A stretch of 64,000 nucleotides of DNA, taken from contig NW_024468909.1 in assembly GCF_011745365.1 (NCBI RefSeq), forward strand, positions 5,704,001 through 5,768,000. Direction: 5' to 3'. The position numbers and the translations under genes were made by a program. Source of the stretch: Cryphonectria parasitica EP155. Taxonomy: Eukaryota; Ascomycota; Sordariomycetes; Diaporthales; Cryphonectriaceae. A model generated the notes under the pieces. That model saw nothing but the letters and a program-made list of their open reading frames with translations, searched no databases and had not been told where the DNA came from. Below, in pieces: positions 34,549 to 46,061 of this stretch (positions within the stretch are counted from its first letter, which is position 1; every line of letters begins with the position of its first letter).

Positions 34549-35747
34549 GGTTGAAAGGCTAGTGAATTGATCTTTTCTGTACTTCTCTTTTCTTTCTTTC
34601 TCTCTTCTTTTCTCTTCCCTTATTATTTTTCTTTAATCTCTTTCTGAGTGCTTGCAAATCGGTGAATAATATTTCAATCCTGGCTCACAATATAAAACTT
34701 AAGAGGTGACTGGTATAAGAAGACCCTCTCTTTTCTAAACGATCGTGAGCAAATACTACAGGTGAGGGGTCCATGAGGCAACCACTAAACAAATAGGCCC
34801 AGCGCGGACGGACGGAGAGGCAGCGTTGAAAATTCCGGGACGGAAGAATTGAGGGGCAACGTACTAGCGTCAGAGGATGTCGTTGAACCTCGAGAAAATA
34901 TTAAACAAGAATTAAAAAAAAAATTTTCCAAAAGGGTAAATCCAATGGTGGTCTGCTTGGCTTATTTCCCCCCTCATGGAACCCAAGTGGGCAAGTCGCC
35001 ACGGCGCATCACGCTGGGGAGTTGGTCTCTTAGTTGGAGTGGGGAATTCACAAGCGAACGAACGACTGGGTAGAGTAGTCTAGATCGCCGCCCGTGGGGT
35101 GAGAGGGTGGGATGACGCAGGAGATGCGGGGATGGTTCATTGAAATGATGGGGTGACACGGCAGCAACCGAATCCTCAGCAGACAGAATGGAAAGAAGAG
35201 GGCCCCTTTTTCAATTGTGCTCGAGTCTCGAGGTTTTTTTTTTCGATCGAGTGAGTCTTACACTGTGCCTATGGGGAAAATATTGGTTGTGGTGTGGTGG
35301 AGATACGAGGACAATTTTTCCGTCTTTTGAGTTGCTAAATTATTGTACCTTTTTTTTTTTTTTGTCTTGTTCATTTCTTGTTCTCTATGTCTATCCTGCG
35401 AGATACAGGCTCATGTGTGTGTGTGTATACTGTAGTATGTCCACCTTGTGGCTCTCACTCATATACCATACACAGCCGATTCAGATGCTCAACATCAAAG
35501 AGGTCACCCCTCCAAAAAGCCCATCCTCCCTCATTGATTTCATCACAGTCATTACGGGTCTTGCCCTTGGACTGCCAGCAGGTGCCGGCCTGTGCCATGT
35601 GGGCGCACCACTGTGGAGGTTGAGTTGAGCCATAACCTCCTGCAACCTTTCCCAATAAACCATCATGAGGTTACTTACATAATTGTCATACTCGACTCAT
35701 AATGGAGTGAAGAGCACGCAAGTTATGCATGTATGTATACATATATC
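34549..35747. other. Intergenic: DAK promoter side, GH76 3' flank
   Basis: About 1.2 kb with no supported gene. Pyrimidine-rich stretch 34575-34640 lies directly upstream of the DAK start (CT-rich leader on the plus strand, GA-rich in the DAK sense). T-runs occur near 35235 and 35350. Confidence 0.55.
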
Positions 35748-37353
35748 TCACACCTTGCTCACCTTGCTCACAATCCCCCCAGGTCCCTTCTCACTAACCA
35801 CAAAGACCACTCCGCTGAGCGCACCCAGCACGATAGCAGTCGTCAGGAATCCAGCAGCGACCCTGTCCTTGGTCTCGATGGGCGCAAACACAACCATGGT
35901 CATATCGCTCATGGTTCCCGCGTCAGGATTACCCTGCGACGTCCCACCCGTCGCCGACGTCAGGGGCGCCGTCGAGTCGTCCGAGTCGGCCGCCGGCTTC
36001 GTCACCAGTGTGTACATGATGGCCGACAGGGCGTTCATCTGCTGGCCCACGCCGACAGACCCATCGAACCCGCCCGTGGTCCACTTGAAGCCGCACGCCG
36101 TGCCGGCCTGTCCGCTGAACCCCGACGCAGGCGAGCCCGTGCAGGCCTTGGCGGCGCCCGACGCGGTGCTCTGGAGCAGCGGCAGCATGGTGTCGAAGGT
36201 GTAGGGCGCGACCTGCGTCGTAGCCGCCATCCAGCGCGCCAGGTAGCCCTTGAAGCTCTGCTGGTCCGTGTCGCACATGTTGTTGTTCTCACAGGCCTGC
36301 TCCGTCATGACCGAGTTGTTGAAGAAGGTCGTCTTGGTCTCTTTCCAGATGCCGTCGACCCGGCCCTTCCACGTCTCCTGCTCCGCCCCGGTCGTGATGT
36401 TGTACATGACGGCCGCCCCGTTCAGGTAGATGCCTGCGTTGTAGCTCCACTGGATTGTGTCCATCTCCGTGCAGTTCTGGTCGATCCCTGCGCCGTCCCG
36501 GATCTGGTACTTGTCCGTGATGAAGCCCACCGACTGCTCCCACTCAAACACCGTCTTGGCCCAGTCCGCGTACGTCTGGTTGCCCGTGAATCGGGCCAGC
36601 CTGGCCGCAATGTTGAAAAAACACCCGTTGGAGATGGAGTTCTTGTAGGTGTACCCGTTGTTGAACGTGAAGATCTGCCACCGCATCCCGCCGTTACAGT
36701 TCTGCGTGTCCCAGCGCATCGTGTACTCATTGAAGACGGCCTGCGCAAGGGCCAGCCATTGCGGTTGATCCGCCGGCGGGTTGGGGAAATTGTTCTCTGC
36801 TGCTGACATGGCCGCCAACGCCCAAAAGCCCTGGTCGTCGTTGCCTTCGGTCCGCGTCTGGTTGGTCGGCATGAAGTCATTGTTGTCGCCCACCTGGTGG
36901 AGCAGTGCCTGCGACGTGACATTGAGGTAGGTCTCGTCCTTGGTGAGGAACCAGTAGTCGACCAGGGTGCCAAACATGGCACCTGCTTCCCACCAGAAGT
37001 AGGGGTCTCTGATATGATGGGTTTTCACTTTGGTTAGTTCGTGTAGAGTCAAATGGGAATGATGGCGGGTGCGAGTATCAGCTGGGCCGGCATGCATGGG
37101 CACTCACGGTAGGTTGCCTGGAACATCTCCAGTGTTGTTACCAGTGTAGTATTTCATCAACCCAAACGCTACCGTACTTGCGGCATCTTTGATGGATTCT
37201 ATATAAAATACCATGTTAGCCATGATCGTGAATGTGTGAAATAGCGGGGATAAACATACGGTCATCTTGAACATCAAGACTGACGGCAACCGAACTCCGG
37301 CAGAACAGGCTCAGGAGGCCCGCAAATTTTATTATGCCCTTCATTCTGAACAT
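35748..37353 (-). CDS. GH76 family mannan endo-1,6-alpha-mannosidase (Dcw1/Dfg5-like)
   Basis: Cell-wall enzyme thought to act on alpha-1,6-mannose linkages and to attach GPI mannoproteins to the wall. Exons 37260-37353, 37108-37198 and 35748-37008 give 481 residues; introns of 61 and 99 nt are in phase. A signal peptide ([19 protein letters not shown]) starts the protein; ATGs at 37353 and 37344 are both possible. GH76 motifs: [19 protein letters not shown], the paired Asp in [41 protein letters not shown] and [18 protein letters not shown]. Many N-glycosylation sequons are present. The C-terminus has a hydrophobic helix ([18 protein letters not shown]) followed by about fifteen polar residues, unlike a classic GPI signal that ends hydrophobic. 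Confidence 0.94.
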
Positions 37354-38848
37354 TATGAGGGAGTTTCTTGTATGGGTGTGATCGTAACCTATACGTAGGT
37401 GAAGTCGTCGAGAATAATCAAAACACAGCTCCAAGTCCGTTCTAAGAATGAAAGAGACAGATTACTGCATCTCGATCGAAGCACCAAAGAGAAACCTTGA
37501 TGTCCGGATCAAGGGGATGATGATGCGCAGCGACTGGAGAATCCGGTCTCTGCAGGTCGATAGATCAAGAAATAAGAGAAAATAAGAAAAGAGTGAGAAG
37601 AAAAGAATACTCAACCAGGAGCCAACAACAATGAGAGGAATACAGAATGAAAGAATGAAAGTCGAACGACAACAAATGTAGGGACGAATAGACCAGAACG
37701 TCGACAGTGGTCTGAAGGATGAAGAGAAGACAGACCTGCGTCACTAGATCTCAGCAATGACAAAAACAACATAGTTCAAAGCGCAAGACCATGGAGAAAA
37801 TCAATGTACAGCGTACCAAAGCTCGCCAACATCCTTACTCTCAACCCTGGCGGCTACTGTAGGAGATCAGCGCGGATGGTCGAGGTACCACGAGGCTGTG
37901 TTCAGGAACGACGGAGTTTTTTGGTGAAACCTTTGGAGTTCGAGGTTGTGAGCCACCGAGTCTCAAGATGAGCACCAACCCCTGTCCAAGCCCTGCGGGA
38001 ACTATCATAGCAGACGCTCTTTAGGCGGGGCCCTACATATCGAATCAATCCCCTGCCCAGCTTTCCTGGAGCTTCTCTTACTATACTATAATTGAGTGCA
38101 GATCCTCAGATCAATGTTCCTTATGAATGAACGTTGCTTCACAAGGGGTTCACGTCTCGAACTGGTTTCCACTGGTGAAGCTGAGGTTGTTTCCTCTGGG
38201 GGCAGCTGTTCAGTGTGGTGGAACTTGCTGCTGACCAGGGTATTATCTTGAGCCGCAGGATTGATCTGCTTAAGCTTAAGTGCCGCTGCTCCAGGGTAAG
38301 TTGTTGTTGATTGGTTGGTGGTGGCGGTGGTGGTGGCGGCAACACACACTGCATGTGTCCTGCCCAGATGAGCTGGGCAAGCCCCCAAACTCGGCTCTCA
38401 CAACCCGCGACTCACACTCCACCCTCATGCACCAATTGGCTTGCTAAGATAGAAAAAATGCTGTCATGGTGTTTAAACATTCCACATTGGCTTCATCCCA
38501 ACTGGCTGATGAGGTTTGATGTTATCCCAAAAGTGCCGAATGATCCGCTGACTGATAAACCGTCCACATTGTGCAAATCATCCACTTCAGATTGATCTCC
38601 CAAAAACAGACTCCTTTTATTTTAGGGCCTAGCTCAATTATCTGTGACCATTTCAGATTTGTTGCTTGGCAAGGTTTCGTTAATCGACCATACATTTTTC
38701 TGTGTCGACGGAGACGGTGAAAGCTCTGGCCAGCTGTGAGAGGCCTGTGACCATAATAAGCATGTTGCCACTCAAAGAGAGCCCTCGTCCCTCTCGACGA
38801 ATGTGACAATGTTGGAGAAAAATTCCCCCCTCTGTTCAGATGCGTTTC
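37354..38848. other. Intergenic, GH76 upstream and NAP 3' flank
   Basis: About 1.5 kb with no supported gene. Sequence at 37540-37700 is A-rich with aagaa-type repeats, possibly part of the GH76 leader. A GGTGGCGGT-type run lies at about 38317-38341. Confidence 0.55.
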
Positions 38849-39927
38849 TCAAGTCTTGAGCCTCTTGGCTGGTGGTGGCTCCTGGTCTGAGTAGGCCTCT
38901 TCTTCCTCAGCATCCTTGTCGTCCCCTGCATCAGACTCGAAATCATCATCGCTGACCTCGTCCTGCTCCTGTGCCTGGGTGAAGTACTTGATGGCATTGG
39001 GCCAAAGATCCTCAGATAGGGCAATGGCCAGATTTTCTCCCTCTGGGAAGATCTCCAGCTCGTCTTCCTCATCAGTGTCATCGTCATCATCGTCACTGTT
39101 CCCATCGTCGGTGACATTACTCTTGGCCGTCCCACTGCCTGCTTGTCGGGCAAGTCGCTCTCTGAGTGCCTTCTCGGCAGCCTCCTGGCTCTCTGCCGCT
39201 GACACATTACGACCAACGTAACCGAACCACGCAAAAAAGCTCATTCCACCGAGACCTGTGTTTTCGATCTTCTTCTTGAGCGCCCTCTCATCCGGCGTCA
39301 GCTCTTGGGGATTGTTGGGGTGACCATTCTTGGCCTTTGTCTGGCGTGCGTCCCAAACCTTCTTCACCGTGCCCAGCAGGCCACCTGTCAGGTCTTTGCC
39401 CTTTTTCCAGCGGATCTCGACCGGCTCGCTGACGAGGCCTGACCAGCCAGACTTGGACCTTCTCTGCCAGAACTTCTTCTCCAGCATTGTGTCTTCGAAG
39501 TGCTCATTCTCGTTGAACTCGAACCGGAAACACAGGCTCCTGGGGTCGCCCTGTCCACCATTGTCCATCTCAAAGCGGGACACGGACAGAGACGCCAGCG
39601 AGGTGAGTAGCAGAGACGAGTCCGAGGGCTGGATGAACTCGTCGATGTCTGGCGCTGCCTGCTCGAAGACCAGCGGCCAAAAGTTGGGGATCTGGGCGAC
39701 CAGTTTGTGGCGCTTCTCGTACAGAGGCGCCTTAACCAGAACATCTTGGCGGACTGCAACCGGGAATGAGCAAATAAGCTGGGTTGCAATGTGCATTTGA
39801 TGCTGGACCAGACGAGAATACTAGGAGGGGAACACGTACTCAGCTCCGTCTCCGCATCATCGAACTCAGCGCTCAGGTCATTGAGCTCCTCGTAGGTCAC
39901 AGTAGAGTCCTCCATGTCGAGATTCAT
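38849..39927 (-). CDS. NAP-family histone chaperone (Vps75/SET-like)
   Basis: Nucleosome-assembly-protein family chaperone, nearer SET/Vps75 than Nap1. Exons 39840-39927 and 38849-39753 give 330 residues. Exon 1 starts MNLDMEDSTVTYEELNDLSA and joins in phase to IRQDVLVKAPLYEKR, part of the long dimerisation helix. The earmuff domain shows VAQIPNFWPLVFEQAAPDID, DPRSLCFRFEFNENEHFEDT and KKFWQRRSKSGWSGLVSEPV. The tail is strongly acidic (DDDDDDTDEEDELE and later runs) with a basic end, PPPAKRLKT, that could act as a nuclear signal. In yeast Vps75 works with the Rtt109 acetyltransferase; that partner is inferred only. Confidence 0.91.
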
Positions 39928-40319
39928 AGGTGAGTGGGCCAACCGTCGACCGTCCGTCTGCGTTGAGACACTGCTGTTGGTACTTGACGAGTCGTCTTTC
40001 CACACAGTCACGGTGCTGGAACGCTTTGACGAGGTCAATTGCAAGCTGCAGAGGAAATCCTCTTATCTGCTGCCTGCCTTCAGTCGAGAGAGTCACCCAG
40101 TCGGGAATCTGCCAGTCTTTGATTGATATGTGAGGAGGAGCAAGGAGCAAGGAGGAAGGAAAGTTTGGGGTCTTCCTGGTTTGATGCAGTAGTAGGATAC
40201 AAGGGTATACATTAGCCCTAGTGATACCGCGACCCTAACCCTATTCGAGCGAAAGAAAGAGAAAGGTATGATTCGTCCTTGCCAAATATCTACAGAGGAC
40301 ATTATGTCTACTTCATTCA
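39928..40319. other. Intergenic: upstream of NAP gene
   Basis: 392 bases between the NAP start and the end of the HET relic. A 90-codon minus-strand open frame overlaps the NAP first exon out of frame and is taken as a shadow. Nothing else seen. Confidence 0.5.
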
Positions 40320-41560
40320 CTACTTCATTGCAATGGAACGCCTCCCTGGATTGGCCTCCCTCCAAGCAACCTCAGTGACGACGGCGCTGCTGATTCGATT
40401 CGCGATGCACCCGTCCCAGATAATCTGCAGGACGGGTGCAGAACTGGCTGCGATGAGAATAAAGTCGAAATCTATCTGTTTCTCGACCCAGGCACAGGTT
40501 TCGTCGGCAGGGTCACCAAGGACGCAGCAAACCGTCTTTCCCAGGCCTGACCTGCTTCGTTACTGAGTTCACATTATCACCATTTGTTTGACAGGGTGTA
40601 AGTCTCATTCTGAGATACAGGACCTGAGATGGAGAAGCGGGCCACCTCGGTCCGAAAGAAAGGGAGCTGGTCGTCTGGCGTCTGGCGCAGTGCTCTTCGG
40701 TCAGATCGGCGTATCGTGAACAAACCATGTCGACGGTCACCAGGGAAGGGCTTGCGTGGCGATTTGGGGAAGCTTGGGCATCTACACCTCGGCGGTATCG
40801 CTCAGAATCCGGTTGATCCTCACAATACGCAAGGGTGGATTTCGCAGAACGAACCACAATATCTCATGGGGATACTGGAGGCCATTTCTCATCAAAAGAC
40901 TCACCCGGTCTCAGTATAATCGTCCGTGATGCGCAACATCATGTGGCCCTTCCAACTGAGCCATGACCAGCTAGGAAAGTGGACATTTACGCCATGCGAG
41001 GTCATAGGCAGTGTAGTGAGCTCGGCACGCCGAGACAGCCTAGCCTGGCCCTCAATATCCCAGCGCCGCAGCCAGCACATACCCATCTCGAATTGCGTCA
41101 CCGGGATGCCCCAGAGCAGCACCGTTCCAGTGACGCTCCTAGACTCCTACATGATGCCGCAAGACGCCCGTACGCGTCGCCCTAACCAGTGAGTTGGTAT
41201 CTTATATATAGTCAGAACCGCCTATGGCCTCGCGCCCAACAATTGCCTCAAGATAGAGCGGTGTTAGACCGCATGCTGAAGATATGATCTGTGGCAAGCT
41301 GGGATTCCAGGGATATGCCCTCGCTCCAGGAGGCTGCGCGACAGCTCCAGAAGACCTTGGAGGGGGTGAAGATGAGTGTGCTTCGGGATATCACGCGCTC
41401 TGCAGAGTCCACCCACGGGTGGCCCAGGAAGTGTGTTCGAGGTCCAAGCAATTGCGGTTCATCCAATTGGTTCTCAACGTCTGACTAGTGATCATGCTCT
41501 CCGAATACCCATCGTTTCAGTTGGCCCAGAGTCGAGGCGCGCATACAGTCGAAGCGGATA
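40320..41560 (-). pseudogene. Decayed HET (heterokaryon incompatibility) gene relic
   Basis: Reading the minus strand from about 41560 down to 40320 gives successive pieces of the C-terminal half of a HET-type protein in different frames. In order: RLCLPCGSYPLRLYARL near 41570; ERVISRSTLIFTPSKVFWSC followed by RAASWSE near 41370; LLWGIPVTQFEMGMCWLRRW near 41090; VNVHFPSWSWLSWKGHM near 40960, the PSWSW signature; and a C-terminus VEKQIDFDFILIAASSA with ITLA-like end ANPGRRSIAMK stopping at 40320. Stops and frame changes separate the pieces, and the stretch expected between ASWSE and LLWGIP is much too short, so an internal deletion is likely. The N-terminal HET catalytic-like domain was not found. 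Cannot make a functional protein as it stands. Confidence 0.75.
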
Positions 41561-43458
41561 GCTGCCGCAGGGCAAACACAGACGATCTTGTATTTGAGGC
41601 CTGTTCATCGCGTCGGGCCACGACTGTGTCAAGGTTGATGTAATGAATCTGCAGATGACTATCAACAGGCCCCTAGGAGTGATACAGCTGATATATATGT
41701 AAATATGTCTCACAGAGCGATGGGGGTATTGGACGAGAAATGTACACAGTATTCTTGAAATCTAGGGGCAGGAGTTTTCAGTTGTGTTATGCCCAATGGG
41801 ACGAGGGGATCCTACAAGAGCCACAAGGCTCGTCACAAAAGGATGACATGTCAGCTTGTCTACTTACTTAATATGTGATCTGAAGTCTCCCTGGGAGACC
41901 ATATGGCCATTTCGATATCCAAACTTTCCACCTGTCATGGCCCCTGAGAAAACAGAGAAGCACTCGGGATTCTGATGTTGTCATGATCCAAAGCCAACTT
42001 CAACATGGTTAATAGAAATAGCTGCTAAAGCTAGGCAATTTAGTGGTAGGCTAAAAATCAACTCGTAACTTGACATAAGTCTAGGTGTGAAGCTGGGGTC
42101 ATATTCTGATCATCATTCCTCCTCTTCGCTCTTAATTATTTTCTAGTTCTAGAGAAGTATGCTGGATAAAGTAAGCCTCTACATAAAGTCCCTTTCCAAA
42201 TATAAAAGGTGTTGCTGCCCACAAGTTTTCAGCTACCATTTTCCCTCCCCCTCCTCCTACAACAACAAACATCTCTTACCCTCTCTGTGTGTGTACCTGT
42301 GACCACAGCTTAAGTATTTCTATCCCCGTTTCTTCCCTTCCGTTGCTCACTATAATGGCATTCATATCTTTTGGGGTAGGTGTGGTATTTTCTGAGACGA
42401 TTGACTCCAGGTCCTCTTTGTGAATCTTGCTTGTGCTTTGTTCTATAATGGATATTTTGGCTGGCGTTGAGAATGTGGCTGATCCCAGTTTCCAACGGAC
42501 AAGGTAGGGGGCTCTGCTCGAAATCTCTCTTCCTATGTCCCTCTATCTCTCTATCTCCCTTCTTTATATTTCATTTTCATCGTCACTTCCCTCTCAACCT
42601 TCTTTCAGTGCCTACTTCTTTACTTCTTATTTGATGGATGTCGACTTGGAACAATATTGAGGAAACAAAGTCTCACTACAAAAAAAAAAAAAAAAAAGGA
42701 TACAAATAGGTTGACAGTACTGGCAGAAGCAAGCAGGGGCAACAGCAGTGCTTTACCAAGTACTACTTGTTGTGCTGCTGACCTTCCTTACGTGAGCAGC
42801 GGGTACTTTGGTACAAACCACTTACTCATCCAGCAGAGGGCGTGGGAGAGGCTGAAGAGGTCCGTGCACTGCCAGACCGGACTGGGCTGGACTGGACTCC
42901 CGACCTGCCTTGAATTCTCCACCCATCAACCCAACTTCCCTTGCCGCCTTTCCTTCCCCTTGACAACATCCCACACGCAGTCGAGCGACCCATCCGACCA
43001 CACGCACACGCCGCTGCGCACACGGTCAAGACCACGAGAAATCGAATCGCGACATCGCCTTTTCGACCCTTCACGGATTTTTGTGGTGCATGTCGGACAA
43101 CTCGAGCCAGCCCAGCGACCGACGCCGCTAGAAAGCGCGACTCGTCACAGGCTCCATACCCACCCTTTCAATCTTACAACGCTCCTCGTCACCACCGGCA
43201 GCCGCCTCGCCAGCACAATCATTCTCCATCGCACCGTCGCTCCCCCTCGAGTCTAGAGTGACACACCTACGGCAGCAGCCTCACCGGCTGTCTCGTCGCG
43301 CTGTCTCTGTCGCACGCCGGCCTGCCCTTGCTCATTGCCGAGGCTCTCACCACGCGATATTTCCACCGCGAGGAGGAAACGTCCATCACCAGCGGGCCCG
43401 TTCGAACGCCAGCCATCCTTGACCCGACGGTCGACGGGGACTGCTTCTGCGAGACAAC
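41561..43458. other. Intergenic: HET relic to Med19
   Basis: About 1.9 kb with no supported gene. A run of A lies at about 42680-42697. A CT-rich pyrimidine tract at about 42520-42600 and GC-rich leader-like sequence at 42900-43458 precede the Med19 start. Confidence 0.55.
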
Positions 43459-44558
43459 ATGTCATCACTTCATCCTCAGACGCCGCAGAGCCCGTCACAA
43501 CTTTCTCCCAGCACTGTGGACCCTGCCTCGAGTGTCCAGAGCACCATGTCATCCTTCACGACCGCGCTGCCCACCCCCGCCCACAGCGTAAATGGCAGCG
43601 GCCTTCCCTCCGAATCTAACCACGACGTCATCATGGGTGAAGATTCTCCCCAGAAGCGCAAGCGGGAGCAGGGTGACACGGGCGAGCAGGATCGCGAGAA
43701 GAGGGTGCACATCGATGACGGCATGCCCAGCATGCAGGCGATCCACGAGGATGTCGGCGAGAAGTATCTGCTTCTCCAGAGGACTTGGACGCCGAGGCAG
43801 CCAATCCTCTCGGAGGATCTCTTCGAAGTGTATGGCCTGACCGGCATTGCGGGAGAGGTCGCTCGGGTCCTGCCCGATGGAACAAAGAATGCTATGCGCA
43901 AGACCTACAAGGGCCAGATTAAGAAGCTCGGGCTAACAGGACACTTTGACGCCGTGAAGAAGGAGCCCAACGACCGTGATGGGTTCCTGAGCTTGATTGA
44001 CTGCCCTCCCGAGGAGTGGCATGTGCTGTTCGAGAAGGCGCAGGAGATTGAAAATGGCCTAAAGCCCGAAGTGCAACGGGCTCTACCCAAGGCCACCACC
44101 ATGATCCGAGGTCCTATAGCCAAGGACAAGTGGGACTCATCGGTCCTGGCTGACTTCGCAGGGGACCGCGGCGCTAGGGGCACCCCAAAGGTGACTGCGC
44201 CTGGCACTCCCTTGCACCCTGCCAGCGGTGGCACTGCTCCTCGGCTCAAGGGCCAGACACCCGGGGTCCAGGACGCTGCTCGGCCGCGCAGGGCCGGCAA
44301 GAAGAGAAGCTATGGTGACAATAGCTTTGAGGGCTACGGCGATGGCTTCCAGGACGATGAGACGGGCGCTGATACGGGCTACTCGACCGGTGAAGGGGAG
44401 GGCACCAAGCGGAAAAAGAAGGTGCTTAGAGCCTCAACCTCCGCCTACATTCTTGTATCGTCACATGATGTGCTGACACGCTACAGACTGCTCCGTCCCG
44501 CGTTGGTACACCCCGCCAGATGTTTGGCCACGCCGGCCCTGGCATGTTGGGTGCCTGA
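43459..44558 (+). CDS. rox3: Mediator complex subunit 19 (Rox3)
   Basis: Head-module subunit of the RNA polymerase II Mediator complex. Exons 43459-44421 and 44487-44558 give 344 residues; the intron is 65 nt with donor GTGCTT and acceptor ACAG. The fungal Med19 core is visible: EKYLLLQRTWTPRQPILSED, LFEVYGLTGIAGEVARVLPD, KNAMRKTYKGQIKKLGLTGH and PPEEWHVLFEKAQEIENGL. The tail is rich in Gly/Pro/Ser, with RRAGKKRSYGDNSFEGYGDG near residue 280 and the family ending RQMFGHAGPGMLGA provided by exon 2. Without that 72-nt exon the frame would run into unrelated sequence. Confidence 0.94.
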
Positions 44559-46061
44559 ACGACCGACTTCGAGTCGACGACGGCAGCTGATCGGCTGTCG
44601 TCCAAGTCGTATCACAAGCCGATACACCCGAAAGGGGCTCGCAGGTTCTCCTGCGTTGGCTTGAACCATGGACGAAGCATTCGATTGCGCCAAGAAGCCG
44701 GCCGACCGAGTCTCACGACTGACCAGCCAAGCAAGCAGGCAAGCAAGCATGCAAAGACTACATCACTCGATGACCGTTACGGAACGAAGGGGGGTTTTGA
44801 CAATGGAATGGCCCTTACGCTGCACACAACAGCTCGGAGCGACCGACTGACCCGTTGCCTCTCTTCCTCGCGATTTCACACGCTGATGGGAGAGAATTAA
44901 CTCGCGTACCTTTAGTACTTTGCCAGAGGGATAACAGAGTGTCGATGAGCCCCCATGTGGTACATCACACGTATAACGAGGACGAAAGAAAGACATTGAT
45001 AGAGAGGGTTGTCTTATGGGTCGTGCGTGCAAGTTAAGCAGCGCGGTTTGACGGTAATAATGACTGGGAGGGTCCCCACGAGTTTGGCACCACTGCTTAA
45101 AGGCATGGTTGCGCGAAGGATAAGAACTTTGTTGACCTCCCTACTGCATTCTGAATTTCTAAAACGAAAAGCATGGCGTTCAGGAGTTGGTTTGTTTTCC
45201 TTTACTTTGCGGCAATCTGCTTTTATTTTTTTGCCATATGGGTTCATTGGCTGCCGAGGGTCTCCATGAGATGGGCTATATATGTATGGACTTGGGCATG
45301 AGGGTGTGGCAGGCGTGGCAGGCGTGGCAGGCACGCATCGGTGATTTTCTTTTTTACCCCCCTCTTCCATCCTTCTCACGTCACGAGTATTCACAGTGCT
45401 TAGTGTGTGCCGTGCGAGTGGCGTGAGCCTTGCAGAAGACAAAAGGACTCTTGCTGCCTCACGTTTGGCTGGTGCCTATGTGCTTTTTTCTCTCCCTCCC
45501 TCTCCCCCGCCTTGCTTGGTTGCCAGACTGATTGGCGTATGGGAGGAAATTGGAACTGGTTCTTCTGGTTCTTGACGTGCTCTTAGTGATTATCTGCACA
45601 GTTGCTTTGATGGTTTTCCGAAGGGGTAGAGGAGGAAGAGGACCCGGCCGAACCGAGATAGAATTCTCTCTTCCCCCCTAGGCATAGATTGAATGCAAAC
45701 CACATTGTGTGAAAAAAGCCATGGGAGCATGACTGCGCCGCTCGTGATTCCTTGATTGACTGGATGTTGATTTGTCACGTTTATGGGTATCTACGCAGCA
45801 GATGTACTTCTCTCTCCGTGTCCTATTCTTCAGTAACGCGCCTGTCGCTCTGGTCTAGAGAATCTACATCATAAGGAGAAGAAAAGAGAATCGAAAGACA
45901 AATGCGCCCCCCCCCCCCCCTCTTCGGCTTTGGCTCATCTTCATGTGTACCTATCATTCATGCTCATAAGAGAACAACGACAAGAAAAAAAGCAAGGAAA
46001 AAAAATTTCGCCTCGTTTGTACATTGGCGGAAAATTTTCAAGTCCCATCCAGGTGGGACGG
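44559..46061. other. Convergent 3' flanks of Med19 and the hydrolase gene
   Basis: About 1.5 kb with no supported gene. Contains three 9-bp tandem units (45306-45332) and a run of C near 45907-45920. Confidence 0.55.
45306..45332. repeat. Three perfect 9-bp tandem units
   Basis: The unit gtggcaggc occurs three times in a row. It lies in non-coding sequence downstream of Med19. Confidence 0.9.

Noticed and set aside
35733..36806. 357-codon plus-strand open frame opposite the GH76 gene
   Set aside because: Antisense shadow: Arg/His/Pro-rich translation without domains, fully inside the GH76 coding region.
39878..40150. 90-codon minus-strand open frame over the NAP first exon
   Set aside because: Out of frame with the NAP coding exon and without recognisable content.
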